In this document: one piece after another, positions 8,946 through 16,279 of the stretch | Position numbering within the stretch: position 1 is the first letter of the stretch | Layout of the letters: each line of letters opens with the position of its first letter | Assembly (NCBI GenBank): GCA_003427395.1 | Contig: BFEA01000099.1 | Location: forward strand, 1,914,562 to 1,936,823 | Direction of reading: 5' to 3' | DNA from: Chara braunii | Taxonomy: Eukaryota; Streptophyta; Charophyceae; Charales; Characeae | DNA: 22,262 nt | The notes under the pieces: model-generated | Databases searched by the model: none | Told to the model about the DNA's origin: nothing | What the model saw: only the letters and a program-made list of their open reading frames with translations | Program-made: the position numbers and the translations under genes

Positions 8946-10002
8946 ATCGTTGATCCAGACCGTTGGAGGCTGTGGCGTGCAGAATTTGTCGAACTCTCGT
9001 TTTGCCTGCTACGAGTGGATTTGAACTGGACGTGGGAAGGCGATTAGAGGCCCGCGTCGGAGATTGTGGAGTTGCTCGTCATTCAGGCGTGGAGGACCAA
9101 CGTGGCGGGAGATCTTCTGGGATTCGTCTTTGGAGCAGTGGATCGGGGAAACCGATCACAGATCGTGCGCGAACTTACGATCGTGATCGCGCGATTGGCC
9201 GACGAACTCCCTCTCGACATCGTCTCTCAGAGCGACGAAGAACCCGTGCCACATACCCTCTCAAGGACTCTCGCCCCAAGCCTCCAGTGGTCGGCTTGTA
9301 TCGAGGAGCTCTGGGCGGACGACCGTTTTCCGTAGCGAGTACCTGGACATCCACAACCTGACTAATCCCCGCTTCTTTCGACAACCAACGGCGTTCGAGT
9401 GGGCGGCGCTGAGAGCAGAAGAGGAGGCCGAAGAGGAATCGGAAGGAGAATTGAGGAGAGAGGCCAGGGAAGCAGCGGCCCGATTGGCCGAGGACGAGGA
9501 AGAAGAGCGCGAAGCAGAAGAAGAGTCGGCGGAAGCTGAAGAAGAAGAAGAAGAAGAAGAAGCAGAGGAGGAGACTTCGGAGGAAGAGGAAGAGGCCTAT
9601 AGCGAGTANAGNGAGGGNGAGCAAAGTGAGGAGGAGGACGAAGACGACGAAGAAGTGGAAAGCGGGGACGACCAGGAGCCAACGCACGACGAGCTCGAGT
9701 GGGTGCCAGGACCGGATCGGCGAGAGGAGAACCCGGAGGCTGTTGCGCAGCGCAAGAAGGAGATCGCGGAAGGAAAGCGGTTGGCCATCGATCCCGCACC
9801 GAACGATCCTTTCAAGGATCCCGAGCCGCCCAAGCCGGAACATGGAGACCTTGCTGCCACGACCTCGGGAGCCACGACGGCAAGGCGCCGATCCCGATCC
9901 CGATCCACGTCCCCCTCCGCCTCCGCCCGTCCCCCAATTCGTCAACGTGTCAATGAGGGGCTTAGCCCTTCGTCCCCGATCCATATACCACCATCCCCTT
10001 AG
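8946..10002 (+). pseudogene. Unidentified acidic protein with RS-rich tail, frameshifted
   Basis: The first part (8946-9335) reads as protein (RWRLWRAEFVELSF, WRTNVAGDLLGFVFGAVDRG) with one in-frame TAG at 9045-9047. A shift near 9335 leads into an open frame to TAG at 10000-10002. That frame opens with YLDIHNLTNPRFFRQPTAFEW and enters a Glu/Asp-dominated region (about 9412-9680). It then has a mixed charged segment and ends in a basic Arg-Ser stretch (RRRSRSRSTSPSAS) near 9885-9930. The acidic block and RS tail suggest a nuclear or nucleic-acid-associated protein, but this is inference from composition. Three Ns lie in the acidic block (9609, 9612, 9618), probably because the GAA/GAG repeats assemble poorly. 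No family recognised. Confidence 0.5.
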
Positions 10003-10594
10003 CTATCTCTCTTTCAATCAGTATTTCCATCGCGTCGTCTACGCTCGTAATCCCTTCCCCATCGCCACCTTCCGACATTTCTACTCCGCCCGCCTAGAAC
10101 TGACTGTCCACCCTCACCCTTCCGTTCGGTGTGCTGTCCCCAACTACTCCTTCCACGTTCTACTCCTTAGCACCGCGTGGCGAGGCCGTAACCATATAGA
10201 GGTTTACTGCATCGTTACGGGGACCTTCCCCACGTGCGAGAACCATGATAGGTTCCGCACAGACGTCCTCCGAACCCTCGTATCCCTTTACCCAGACTAC
10301 CTCGCCTCCCTTCCCCGCAACGGCCAGAGATTCCCCCGTTTCCATCGCATTGTCCGTTTTCAAGAACTTCCCTACGACCTCACTGCGATCGGGCGCTTCA
10401 TACCCGAGTTTACGATGAAGCCGCCCCGCCCTCCCTATACGCGTATCGACTTCCCTTACCCCTTCCGGTTAATTACTGATGCAGCGGTAATGGACGCGTG
10501 TCGCGGCGACGGCACGAGAAGAATCCCGTCCTTGAGTCGTCGAGGAGCCCAATCTGAGGAACTAGTAGAAGAGCAGTGTTGCCACGTTGGATGA
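9953..10594 (+). CDS. Unidentified 213-residue open frame overlapping the acidic frame
   Basis: The first ATG that gives this frame is at 9953, overlapping the end of the acidic frame by 50 bases in a different phase; the stop is TGA 10592-10594. From about 10003 the sequence looks like a folded globular protein: many aromatic residues, segments such as FHVLLLSTAWRGRNHIEVY, DVLRTLVSLYPDYLASLP and FHRIVRFQELPYDLTAIGRF, and few low-complexity runs. No motif or family is recognised, and there is no signal peptide or membrane span. It may be a third open frame of the retroelement or the displaced C-terminus of the upstream protein after a frameshift. Confidence 0.5.
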   Translation: MRGLALRPRSIYHHPLSYLSFNQYFHRVVYARNPFPIATFRHFYSARLELTVHPHPSVRCAVPNYSFHVLLLSTAWRGRNHIEVYCIVTGTFPTCENHDRFRTDVLRTLVSLYPDYLASLPRNGQRFPRFHRIVRFQELPYDLTAIGRFIPEFTMKPPRPPYTRIDFPYPFRLITDAAVMDACRGDGTRRIPSLSRRGAQSEELVEEQCCHVG

Positions 10595-10662
10595 CGCCCA
10601 CACGCAGTTGAACGGTAAGTGGCATAGAAGGAAGTGCTCCGCGTGTCGATCGACTAGAGAAA

Positions 10663-10811
10663 TTGACACGTGTCAACAAGCAAGCAGAAGCTTGCTAATA
10701 TTGGAACCCCCTAGGCATCACATATGTGACGAACCACTTTCTGTAATGCGCGATTTTCTGCGCAATCGCAATGAGGGGTCCTAAGCTGGGAAGATTGGGC
10801 CAATTATGGGA
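10663..10811. promoter_or_regulatory. Cluster of short palindromes including a G-box
   Basis: Within about 150 bp are a 14-bp perfect palindrome TTGACACGTGTCAA (10663-10676, containing a CACGTG G-box) and a hairpin GCAAGC-AGAA-GCTTGC (10680-10695). A 12-bp palindrome TCACATATGTGA (10718-10729) and an ATTGG-G-CCAAT inverted repeat holding a CCAAT box (about 10795-10805) follow. G-boxes bind bZIP and bHLH factors in plants. The cluster starts about 70 bases after the last downstream open frame and could be the U3 part of an LTR or a host promoter. Confidence 0.45.
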
Positions 10812-10982
10812 GATCGGGATCGGTGGGAGAATTGCATCAGTGTCCTCGCTTTTTCGTCCTTTTTCGTCGCTTCGTGTCGGACGACTGGGTTCGTAGCCAG
10901 GTGTGTCGTGGGACGGTTGGTGGATTGATTGGTCGGATGGTTGTTTGGCGTGTGGCCACGCGCGCGCTTGATTAATAAATAT

Positions 10983-10990
10983 TGACGTCA
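10983..10990. promoter_or_regulatory. TGACGTCA bZIP-type site
   Basis: A perfect 8-bp palindrome TGACGTCA, the recognition site of TGA/CREB-type bZIP factors, about 540 bases upstream of the TATA box at 11528. An isolated 8-mer can arise by chance; its value is as part of the promoter-like region. Confidence 0.35.
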
Positions 10991-11513
10991 TTTCTTTCGC
11001 TTCGGTTTTCGATCTTTTGGGCGCGGACGCCACGCGGGAAATTGCTTTGTTCCTTTTTGAATTTTCTTTTGAATCTTTTTTGTGAATTTTGTCGAGCCCC
11101 CAATGGCTTTAGAAATTTCGGACTTTCCTTCTGGAATTCGTGCTTCTTCTTGTTTTTTCGCATTAGATAGGAATTTAGGAATTCAACAATTAGGATTTTT
11201 CCTGCCGCACGGCGCCTTTTGTTTACGCACTCCTTCATGCGGCTGCAACGGTACTCTGATTAGTGGGCGCCCTTAATCGTATGTGTAACTGTAATTTTGG
11301 GCGGGCGCCATTGTAACCGTATCTCTCCTCTTGCACTTCGTCTCTCCCGCCCTCCCTCTTTTTCTTTTGCTGAAATTTTGTAAGCCGCGGCTTGCATGCT
11401 TGGATCGATGCGTGGAGAAGGGTTACGTCCCCCACGCCGCGGCCGATCATGCAAAACGTAGGCGCTCCCTCTCTAATCCTCACTCTAAGTCCTAGTAATT
11501 CCGTGTTCTTCGC

Positions 11514-11534
11514 GCATGCATGCATGCTATAAAT
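11514..11534 (+). promoter_or_regulatory. RY repeat joined to a TATA box
   Basis: GCATGCATGCATGC (11514-11527) is its own reverse complement and contains the plant RY/Sph element CATGCATG. It is followed without a gap by TATAAAT at 11528-11534. Transcription would be expected to start about 25-35 bases further on, near 11555-11565. The pairing of an RY element with a good TATA box is the best promoter candidate in the window. Whether it drives an LTR or a host gene cannot be told, because the gap at 11767 hides what follows. Confidence 0.55.
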
Positions 11535-11626
11535 TTTGGCTGCGCGATTAGTCAGCTCTCTTAACCCGTTGTTGGAAGCTCGGGGTTGCGCGATCAGGAA
11601 GGGTCGGCACACGAGCGAAGTAAGAG

Positions 11627-11632
11627 GTGAGT
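11627..11632 (+). other. Candidate 5' splice site in the leader
   Basis: The context AAGAG|GTGAGTAG fits the 5' splice consensus well and lies about 70 bases after the inferred transcription start. The sequence after the gap (11997-12300) is T-rich and intron-like in plant style. An intron in the leader, ending somewhere before 12560, would connect the TATA box to the 12560 frame; no single acceptor stands out. Confidence 0.35.
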
Positions 11633-11766
11633 AGAGTTGGAGTTGGGCAACCCGACGGGCTGGTGCCAAATGCGCGGGATTGACGTGGGCCACGACGGAC
11701 TGTGGGCACGGGCGAATCCGACGGGTGCGGGAGGACTAAGCGGGGTGACAACTTCGTGGGTTCGTG

Positions 11767-11996
11767 NNNNNNNNNNNNNNNNNNNNNNNNNNNNNNNNNN
11801 NNNNNNNNNNNNNNNNNNNNNNNNNNNNNNNNNNNNNNNNNNNNNNNNNNNNNNNNNNNNNNNNNNNNNNNNNNNNNNNNNNNNNNNNNNNNNNNNNNNN
11901 NNNNNNNNNNNNNNNNNNNNNNNNNNNNNNNNNNNNNNNNNNNNNNNNNNNNNNNNNNNNNNNNNNNNNNNNNNNNNNNNNNNNNNNNNNNNNNNN
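11767..11996. other. Assembly gap, 230 Ns
   Basis: A run of 230 Ns. The true length and content are unknown. It separates the promoter-like region from the open frame at 12560, so any statement about their connection is inference. Confidence 1.
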
Positions 11997-12559
11997 TTTG
12001 ATTGCGGCTCCGGGCGGTTTGCCCGTTCTTATCTTCGTTTCGGCTTTCTGGAATCTGGACTTGGGTTTTTGCTCACACCTGTCCTTGCGATTGCATTATG
12101 TGTATGATTGTCGAATGTATGGATGCATGAATGTTATGCCTGCTTGCCTATCTCTTTTGCGGAGAATCCCTGCCCTTGCTTTTTGTTTGTGCCGAATCTT
12201 TGCTTGCACCGGATGCAGCGATAGATGGGATAAGAATCTGACCCCGATGTCGATTTCGTTCTCGTTTTTGCTTGTCCCATGATGAGGTTGTGATATGATT
12301 GCATCTTGCATAACCGAGACTTACGAAGCAATTAGGCGATCCGAAGTCCGGCCCCGTGAGCGCCGCACGAGAACACGTGTAAATGCGATCCGAGTTGCGC
12401 CCTTATTCCCGCGCGTCGACTCGCTCACCCCGAAAGGAATCACGGCAGAACCATCATCCCGTATGAGCACGCTGAGGCGCCACTGAGTCGGCCTGTCCTA
12501 CACGTGCTCGTGCGCGGTGACGATATCCCGACCTGCGCTATCCCATCGGCAATGATACC
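11997..12559. other. No recognisable gene; T-rich then GC-rich unique sequence
   Basis: 11997-12310 is rich in T and TG and looks like a plant intron. 12330-12559 is GC-richer, with short frames only. No repeat, RNA gene or domain seen. Confidence 0.4.
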
Positions 12560-13051
12560 ATGACGCTATCTTGGGGTTCAGACTCGTCCTATGACCCGGA
12601 CTATTTCACCCCTATAATAAACGAGCTCATAAGGACCCGATACCCTTGTCACACGGAGAATCGGCTATGTCCGCGGGAATTCCACTGTGCCACCACTAGC
12701 GACCCTCGGTGCTCCGATTTCCCTTCCCCCGACCACACCTACTACTTCACCCACCCGGGATTCGTTGAGATCACCACCAGTTTCCCTCCCTTCCGCCTCC
12801 TTCTCCCGTATCATCAACTCAGTGTTGTTCCGTGGCCGGCCATAGCCCTCTATTGGCCCAACACGTTTTGCGTAAACTGCCGACGCAGCGGCGCACAAAG
12901 AACCCCGGAATTCCGAAGGCGCAACCCAGCTACGCGGCGGCCTGCGCCACGTGGCGGCCCCCGACGGCCTAACTTTTCAGGACCATCTCCACCACGGAGG
13001 AATTTTTCCGTAACCTGTCGCCCGCAGTGTTCCGGCCCCTTCGGACTGTGA
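12560..13051 (+). CDS. Unidentified 163-residue open frame
   Basis: ATG at 12560, stop 13049-13051; an in-frame TGA lies about 40 bases upstream, so the frame cannot extend far. The N-terminal two thirds look protein-like, rich in Tyr, Phe, Pro and Cys (YDPDYFTPIINELIRTRYPC, HPGFVEITTSFPPFRLLLPY). Cys residues occur in loose pairs, but not in a zinc-finger pattern I can name. The last 60 residues are basic and Pro/Arg-rich (RRPAPRGGPRRPNFSG). No family recognised. It may be a gene fed by the promoter at 11514-11534 through a leader intron, or another retroelement fragment. Confidence 0.4.
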   Translation: MTLSWGSDSSYDPDYFTPIINELIRTRYPCHTENRLCPREFHCATTSDPRCSDFPSPDHTYYFTHPGFVEITTSFPPFRLLLPYHQLSVVPWPAIALYWPNTFCVNCRRSGAQRTPEFRRRNPATRRPAPRGGPRRPNFSGPSPPRRNFSVTCRPQCSGPFGL

Positions 13052-13327
13052 GACCCTTGCGCGCGTACCCCTCATTCGCCTAATTGCGTTCATACCCCTA
13101 AGACTCCCCCACTTCCCCCAAAAATCCTTGGCACACCCCTTTTCGCACTTCCAGGCCCACACTCCACTCCGATCAGGAAGTCGTGCTGGGCGTGAGGTTT
13201 GGGCGTCACAGTATCACAAAAATTCCAAGGCTGCAGGCTGGGCGAAAACATCGTTTCGAGAAGGCACTCGAAATGCCTTTCTGTTTTCGAGAGATGCTGT
13301 GTGGCGGTGGCCGACTCACGAATTTTC

Positions 13328-13355
13328 GAGATTCGAGAGTGGTGTGGCGAGGCCC
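13328..13355. mobile_element. Remnant end of the 122-bp MITE family
   Basis: GAGATTCGAGAGTGGTGTGGCGAGGCCC matches the right terminal inverted repeat of the complete copies at 13431-13552 and 13742-13863. The partner arm would lie near 13235-13290, where only scattered similarity (a CACTCGAAATG block) remains, so this copy is degraded. Confidence 0.5.
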
Positions 13356-13430
13356 GAAGTCGTTTTTTTTTTCTTTTCGTGCACCGTGCGGCGAGGCCCT
13401 CTGCCAAGTTACGAGAAGTTCAACTATAGT

Positions 13431-13552
13431 GGGCATCGCCACACCACTCTCGAAATGTGCAAAATGAGAATGAACTTCCTGCTAGAACATGGCCAGATGC
13501 ACCCGCCACATTTTTGTCTTTTTCACATTTCGAGAGTGGTGTGGCGAGGCCC
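13431..13552. mobile_element. 122-bp palindromic MITE, copy A
   Basis: Terminal inverted repeats of about 30 bp: GGGCATCGCCACACCACTCT at the left matches the reverse complement of the right end with one early difference. The inside is short and contains no open frame. It is flanked by the 3-bp direct repeat AGT (13428-13430 and 13553-13555), read as the target-site duplication. Length and termini agree with copies C and D. Non-autonomous elements of this type are moved by a transposase in trans; 3-bp duplications and G-rich ends fit the PIF/Harbinger (Tourist-like) group best. Confidence 0.85.
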
Positions 13553-13553
13553 A

Positions 13554-13675
13554 GTACCTCGCTCCACCACTCTCGAAATGTGCAAAACGAGAGTGCATCT
13601 CCCGCTAGAACAAGGAAAGATGCATCCGCATGATTTCTGTCGTTTGTGAATTTCCGGAGTAGTGGAGCGATGCCC
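13554..13675. mobile_element. 122-bp palindromic MITE, copy B (diverged)
   Basis: Same layout and orientation as copy A but more diverged (left arm CTCGCTCCACCACTCTCGAA, right arm ending GTGGAGCGATGCCC). It begins in the target duplication of copy A, so the two are effectively head to tail. Its own target duplication is not recognisable, which makes it the oldest or most eroded of the group. Confidence 0.7.
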
Positions 13676-13741
13676 ATATTCCTTCAGAAGCACTATCATC
13701 CTTTCAAGCAGTTCGTACTTTGTCGGCGAGTATCTGTCCTT

Positions 13742-13863
13742 GGGCCTCGCCACACCGCTCTCCAAATGTAAAAAAGACAAAAATGTGGCGGGTGCATCTG
13801 GCCATGTTCTAGCAGCAAGTTCGTTCTCATTTTGCACATTTCGAGAGTGGTGTGGCCATGCCC
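13742..13863. mobile_element. 122-bp palindromic MITE, copy C, inverted orientation
   Basis: Exactly 122 bp, in the opposite orientation to copy A, as judged by the asymmetric centre around the GCTAGAACATGG-like block. Flanked by CTT at 13739-13741 and 13864-13866, a 3-bp target duplication. The arms differ from copy A at only a few positions. Confidence 0.85.
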
Positions 13864-13987
13864 CTTGTCGAACTGGGGCTTTCCAACCTCGAGGTGGTAC
13901 GTCCCTAACAAGTTGTCAGGCAGCTTGTCGCTTACCAGCAATGACACATTTGGCCTCGTTTGCCTTCCTGCTGCTTGTTGGCTAGCG

Positions 13988-14023
13988 TAGATGATACCTT
14001 TTTTTTTTTTGCATAGATGATAC
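13988..14023. mobile_element. Poly(A)-only retroposition scar
   Basis: A 16-bp insert, CTTTTTTTTTTTTTGCA or similar (13998-14013), is flanked by the 10-bp direct repeat TAGATGATAC (13988-13997 and 14014-14023). A T run enclosed in a 10-bp duplication is what target-primed reverse transcription of little more than a poly(A) tail would leave; the element would be on the minus strand. Confidence 0.6.
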
Positions 14024-14048
14024 TACAGGTATGCTAAGTTTTTTGTTG

Positions 14049-14053
<5 letters not shown>

Positions 14054-14086
<33 letters not shown>

Positions 14087-14105
14087 CCCTTCCGTTAATA
14101 GATAT
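14054..14105 (-). mobile_element. SINE fragment, 3' end only
   Basis: A long T run followed by AAACCCCTTCCG matches the tail junction of the SINE copy at 14275-14425 (T run then AAACCCCTTCGC). Similarity ends within about 20 bases, so only the last part of the element is present, in minus orientation. Confidence 0.5.
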
Positions 14106-14274
14106 GTGAGGTACAGCTGTTTCAATTTTGGATATATTAGTCTGCCAGTTGGTGGAAACGGGGTTTTCATTTTTCTCCTTGACATGTTTCTTTTCCTCTA
14201 CCTTCTGTTTATTGAAATCAAAGCCCGGAAGCAGGCCCCGCGTCCCTCGCGAAAGTCCCCGCAGCTTTGCCCTG

Positions 14275-14425
14275 TTTTTTTTTTTTTTTTTTTTTTTTTA
14301 AACCCCTTCGCAAGTACTCTATCGAGGTGATGGTAAGAGAACCACCGGAATTGAGGCTTTGCCCGTCGGGCTGCTCCATCTATTGGGGGGGAGCATCACC
14401 TGCTGGAAAGCGGGTCCAGCGTCCC
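14275..14425 (-). mobile_element. SINE copy 1, poly(A)-tailed, about 150 bp
   Basis: On the minus strand: a head GGGACGCTGGACCCGCTTTC, a middle through CAATAGATGGAG, a body in which GGCAAAGCCTCAATTCCGGT continues into GGTTCTCTTACCA (plus 14331-14363), then GGGGTTT and a 25-base A tail (T at 14275-14299). The body is shared with 16470-16564 (33 bases, one mismatch) and the head with 19913-19993. It contains no open frame of note. A short GGCAAA direct repeat may be an eroded target duplication. The origin of the head is uncertain; a weak tRNA-T-arm resemblance is not enough to assign it. Confidence 0.75.
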
Positions 14426-14446
14426 TTTTTTAATACATCTTTTGCC

Positions 14447-14733
14447 TCAGAACCAAAACTGGGTGCACGAGCTGAAAGCAGATTGCACATTGTCAACGAG
14501 ATAGTACACCAATAAGCAAATTTAAAGCATCTGAAGTCAATTGATAATGAAAACCCTCTTCTCGCCTCCAACACCAATATCCACAACGTCGTGTCTCTCC
14601 TCCTATACATGGCTCTCAGCGTCCAGACTACAATCAGACAGCACCTATCGACCTACACTCCTAAGTTCATGAAGTACAGCACCCCGGTGACGAATGCAGA
14701 CTCCGACAGAAGCAGCCAACTTCTCCCCACCAG
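14447..14733 (+). pseudogene. Unidentified coding-like fragment with one stop
   Basis: One frame runs from about 14447 to the TAA at 14736-14738, broken by one TAA near 14514-14516. It has protein-like content on both sides (LGARAESRLHIVNEIVHQ, then NIHNVVSLLLYMALSVQTTI and HLSTYTPKFMKYSTPV). The frame runs into CAG|GTAAGC at 14731-14739, a good 5' splice site. A matching acceptor, a C/T-rich stretch ending CCACAG, is at 14785, which would give a 52-base intron (14734-14785), very short for a plant. No family recognised. It could be a decayed host exon or an element fragment. Confidence 0.35.
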
Positions 14734-14785
14734 GTAAGCACCTCCTCACACATCAGCCACACCTCCTCTTCCTTCCCTTCCACAG

Positions 14786-15035
14786 TCCCTCACCCAAGGA
14801 CCTCATCTCGACCTCCTCCGGCTAGCCTGCAAATTTAAAAATGTCCATCAGGGCCCAACAATGAGCATCGGACCCTGGAAGTCTGACGCTCGCAGCAACA
14901 ACACCGTCATCGACGTTCATGATGGCCTACGGCGACCGTGATGTACACCTCTGTTCACTTTCACGGCGATAGCCTCGTTCGATTGAACTGACGGCCCGGC
15001 CCCAGGTAATTCAGAATGACTGTATTCTGGTCATC
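14786..15035. other. No recognisable gene
   Basis: A short plus-strand frame at 14786-14940 (containing LDLLRLACKFKNVHQGP) ends at TGA. It is in a different frame from the one the candidate splice at 14785 would require. Nothing else is seen. Confidence 0.35.
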
Positions 15036-15130
15036 CGATTGTATCTGGCTTCGACCTTGGGTCTGATTCATATTTCCACACAGCTACGCCCGTCGATTGT
15101 ATCTGGATTCGAACTTGGGTCTGATTTGTA
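15036..15130. repeat. Tandem pair of a 37-bp tRNA-B-box-like motif
   Basis: Two copies, 15036-15072 and 15094-15130, 58 bp apart and 33/37 identical, begin CGATTGTATCTGG. On the minus strand the second reads AAGTTCGAATCCAG, which contains a perfect RNA polymerase III B box (GTTCGAATCC). This suggests remnants of a tRNA-derived SINE on the minus strand. Confidence 0.5.
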
Positions 15131-15166
15131 ACTGCCTGGTGACTGAGTGGTGGTCCCATGTTACTG

Positions 15167-15171
15167 TTGGT

Positions 15172-15208
<37 letters not shown>

Positions 15209-15213
15209 GTAAC
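15167..15213. mobile_element. Poly(A)-only retroposition scar
   Basis: A run of 33 Ts (15175-15207) is enclosed by the direct repeat TTGGTAAC (15167-15174 and 15206-15213, the last two Ts shared with the run). Without it the flanks join smoothly. As at 13988, this looks like insertion of a bare poly(A) tail with an 8-bp target duplication; slippage of a pre-existing T run would not duplicate the flank. Confidence 0.55.
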
Positions 15214-15583
15214 AAGTTGGTGACACAACGGAGAGCACAAGTTCAAATCCTCACAGACATACAGACGAGAAGGGGGCCAACCGCAATCTTTTTTTTTTTT
15301 TTTTTTTTTAAATAGAACCTTAAGGTTCTGACTGCTTTTCCAATCTGGGGGCCAAGCGCAATCAAAGGAAAGTTGTAAAAAAAACTTGTGCATTGTCTTA
15401 CCTTGACGATGGAAGACAATGATCTGCAGAGCGTGTGTTCAAATCCTCACAGACATAGGGGGGGGGGGGACAACCCCAATGAAAAAAAAGAATTTAATAT
15501 TTATTAAATTATTATAATTTAAAAAAAACTCGTGGTTTGTCTGATACCTTGATGATGGAATGCAATGATCTGCAAGGATCTCC
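15208..15583 (+). repeat. Two related repeat units with a tRNA-like B box
   Basis: GTTCAAATCCTCACAG, a perfect B-box match, occurs at 15241 and 15437, each time followed by ACATA and then a GGGG-CCAACC/ACAACC-CAAT segment and an A or T run. A second shared block around GATGG and CAATGATCTGCA recurs at about 15377-15430 and 15521-15575. The arrangement suggests two or more diverged, partly overlapping copies of a tRNA-derived SINE, but I cannot define clean ends. Confidence 0.5.
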
Positions 15584-15896
15584 TCCGTGGCTGCGTATGC
15601 AGCTTTCGTCTCCAAGACGACGATTTCCGCATGCTCCAGTTCGAATTGCAAGTATTTGGCCTTACAAGCTTCACAGTCAAGATAACATTAGAACAGAAAA
15701 ATAAATTAATAACATGTTATGAAAACTACAAAGAGCATCGAAAAAGAAGAAACAAACAAACAAAAAAAAACAAAACAAAAAAAAACAAAAAAACAAAAAA
15801 AAAGGCACTACAGTAATGGACAGAATCAAATACGACAAAAATTGTTACGAATGGCGGAAATTTTAATGCAGTTCATTGAAGGCCCAACACATCATT
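15584..15896. other. No recognisable gene; contains an A-rich tract
   Basis: 15756-15804 is nearly all A with scattered C and G and may be an old poly(A) tail of a plus-strand retroposon, but no body is recognised upstream. Nothing else is supported. Confidence 0.4.
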
Positions 15897-15913
15897 GATG
15901 TGGGTCCGAACCC

Positions 15914-16056
15914 TTTTTTTTTTTTTTTTTTTTTTTTGCCAAACTTTTGGACCATATCTCGATTTATGTGTGTCATCCTTGCGCGCAGGGGCCATGCTAA
16001 TCTTCTCTTTCTGTGTATCATTTCAAAATTCAGTTTTAACGAATGTCCCAAAGGAC
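15914..16056 (-). pseudogene. U6 snRNA retropseudogene with poly(A) tail
   Basis: The minus strand from 16056 to about 15941 reads as U6 spliceosomal RNA. It has a 5' stem-loop GTCCTTTGGGAC and ACATTCGTTAAAA, the near-invariant block AGAAGATTAGCATGGCCCCT, then GCGC, AAGGATGACAC, AAATCGAGA and GGTCCAAA. It carries small insertions: the ACAGAGA box is split (ACACAGAAAGAGAAG), 2 bases are added after CCTGCGC, and about 6 near the 5' third. It is therefore about 10 bases longer than U6 and should be inactive. A 24-base A tail follows (T at 15914-15937). Flanking sequences at 15897-15913 and 16057-16075 both begin GATGTG and share a CGAAC block, a likely eroded target duplication. No U6 promoter (USE, TATA) is seen at the expected distance. 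Confidence 0.85.
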
Positions 16057-16061
16057 GATGT

Positions 16062-16077
16062 GTGAGTTCGAACTCAC
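16062..16077. repeat. 16-bp perfect palindrome
   Basis: GTGAGTTCGAACTCAC is identical to its reverse complement. It overlaps the right flank of the U6 pseudogene and also contains a B-box-like GTTCGAACTC. Confidence 0.6.
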
Positions 16078-16279
16078 TAATCGTCTAAAAGTCTAGTAAG
16101 ATATTAAAATTTAAAACAAAAAACAAAAAACACATGGCAGAAGTAATAAATTGGTTAAGGTAATTCAATTATTCAAGTACAGTATAGCGGCTATAGCCTC
16201 ACACAATAAAACAAGCTAACACCAACTCTACATCCATCATCACACTGTTGAACGCTCGTTCCTCTCTGACTTTGGAGAA

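Noticed and set aside
9175-9984. 269-residue minus-strand frame rich in Leu, Phe and Arg
   Set aside because: It is the antisense of the GAA/GAG acidic block (poly-Phe/Leu from TTC/CTC runs); the plus strand has the coherent reading.
11235-11693. 152-residue minus-strand frame opposite the promoter region
   Set aside because: It crosses the TATA box, RY palindrome and splice-donor region, has no recognisable motif, and its open length is modest for this base composition.
11637-12282. Open frames spanning the gap
   Set aside because: They are open only because Ns are not read as stops.
13128-13985. Frames of 85-173 residues on both strands
   Set aside because: They read through the 122-bp MITE copies and their palindromic arms; the same peptide appears on opposite strands.
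15941-16056. Functional U6 snRNA gene
   Set aside because: The ACAGAGA box is interrupted, there are extra bases in conserved regions, an A tail is present, and a USE/TATA promoter is not seen at the proper distance.
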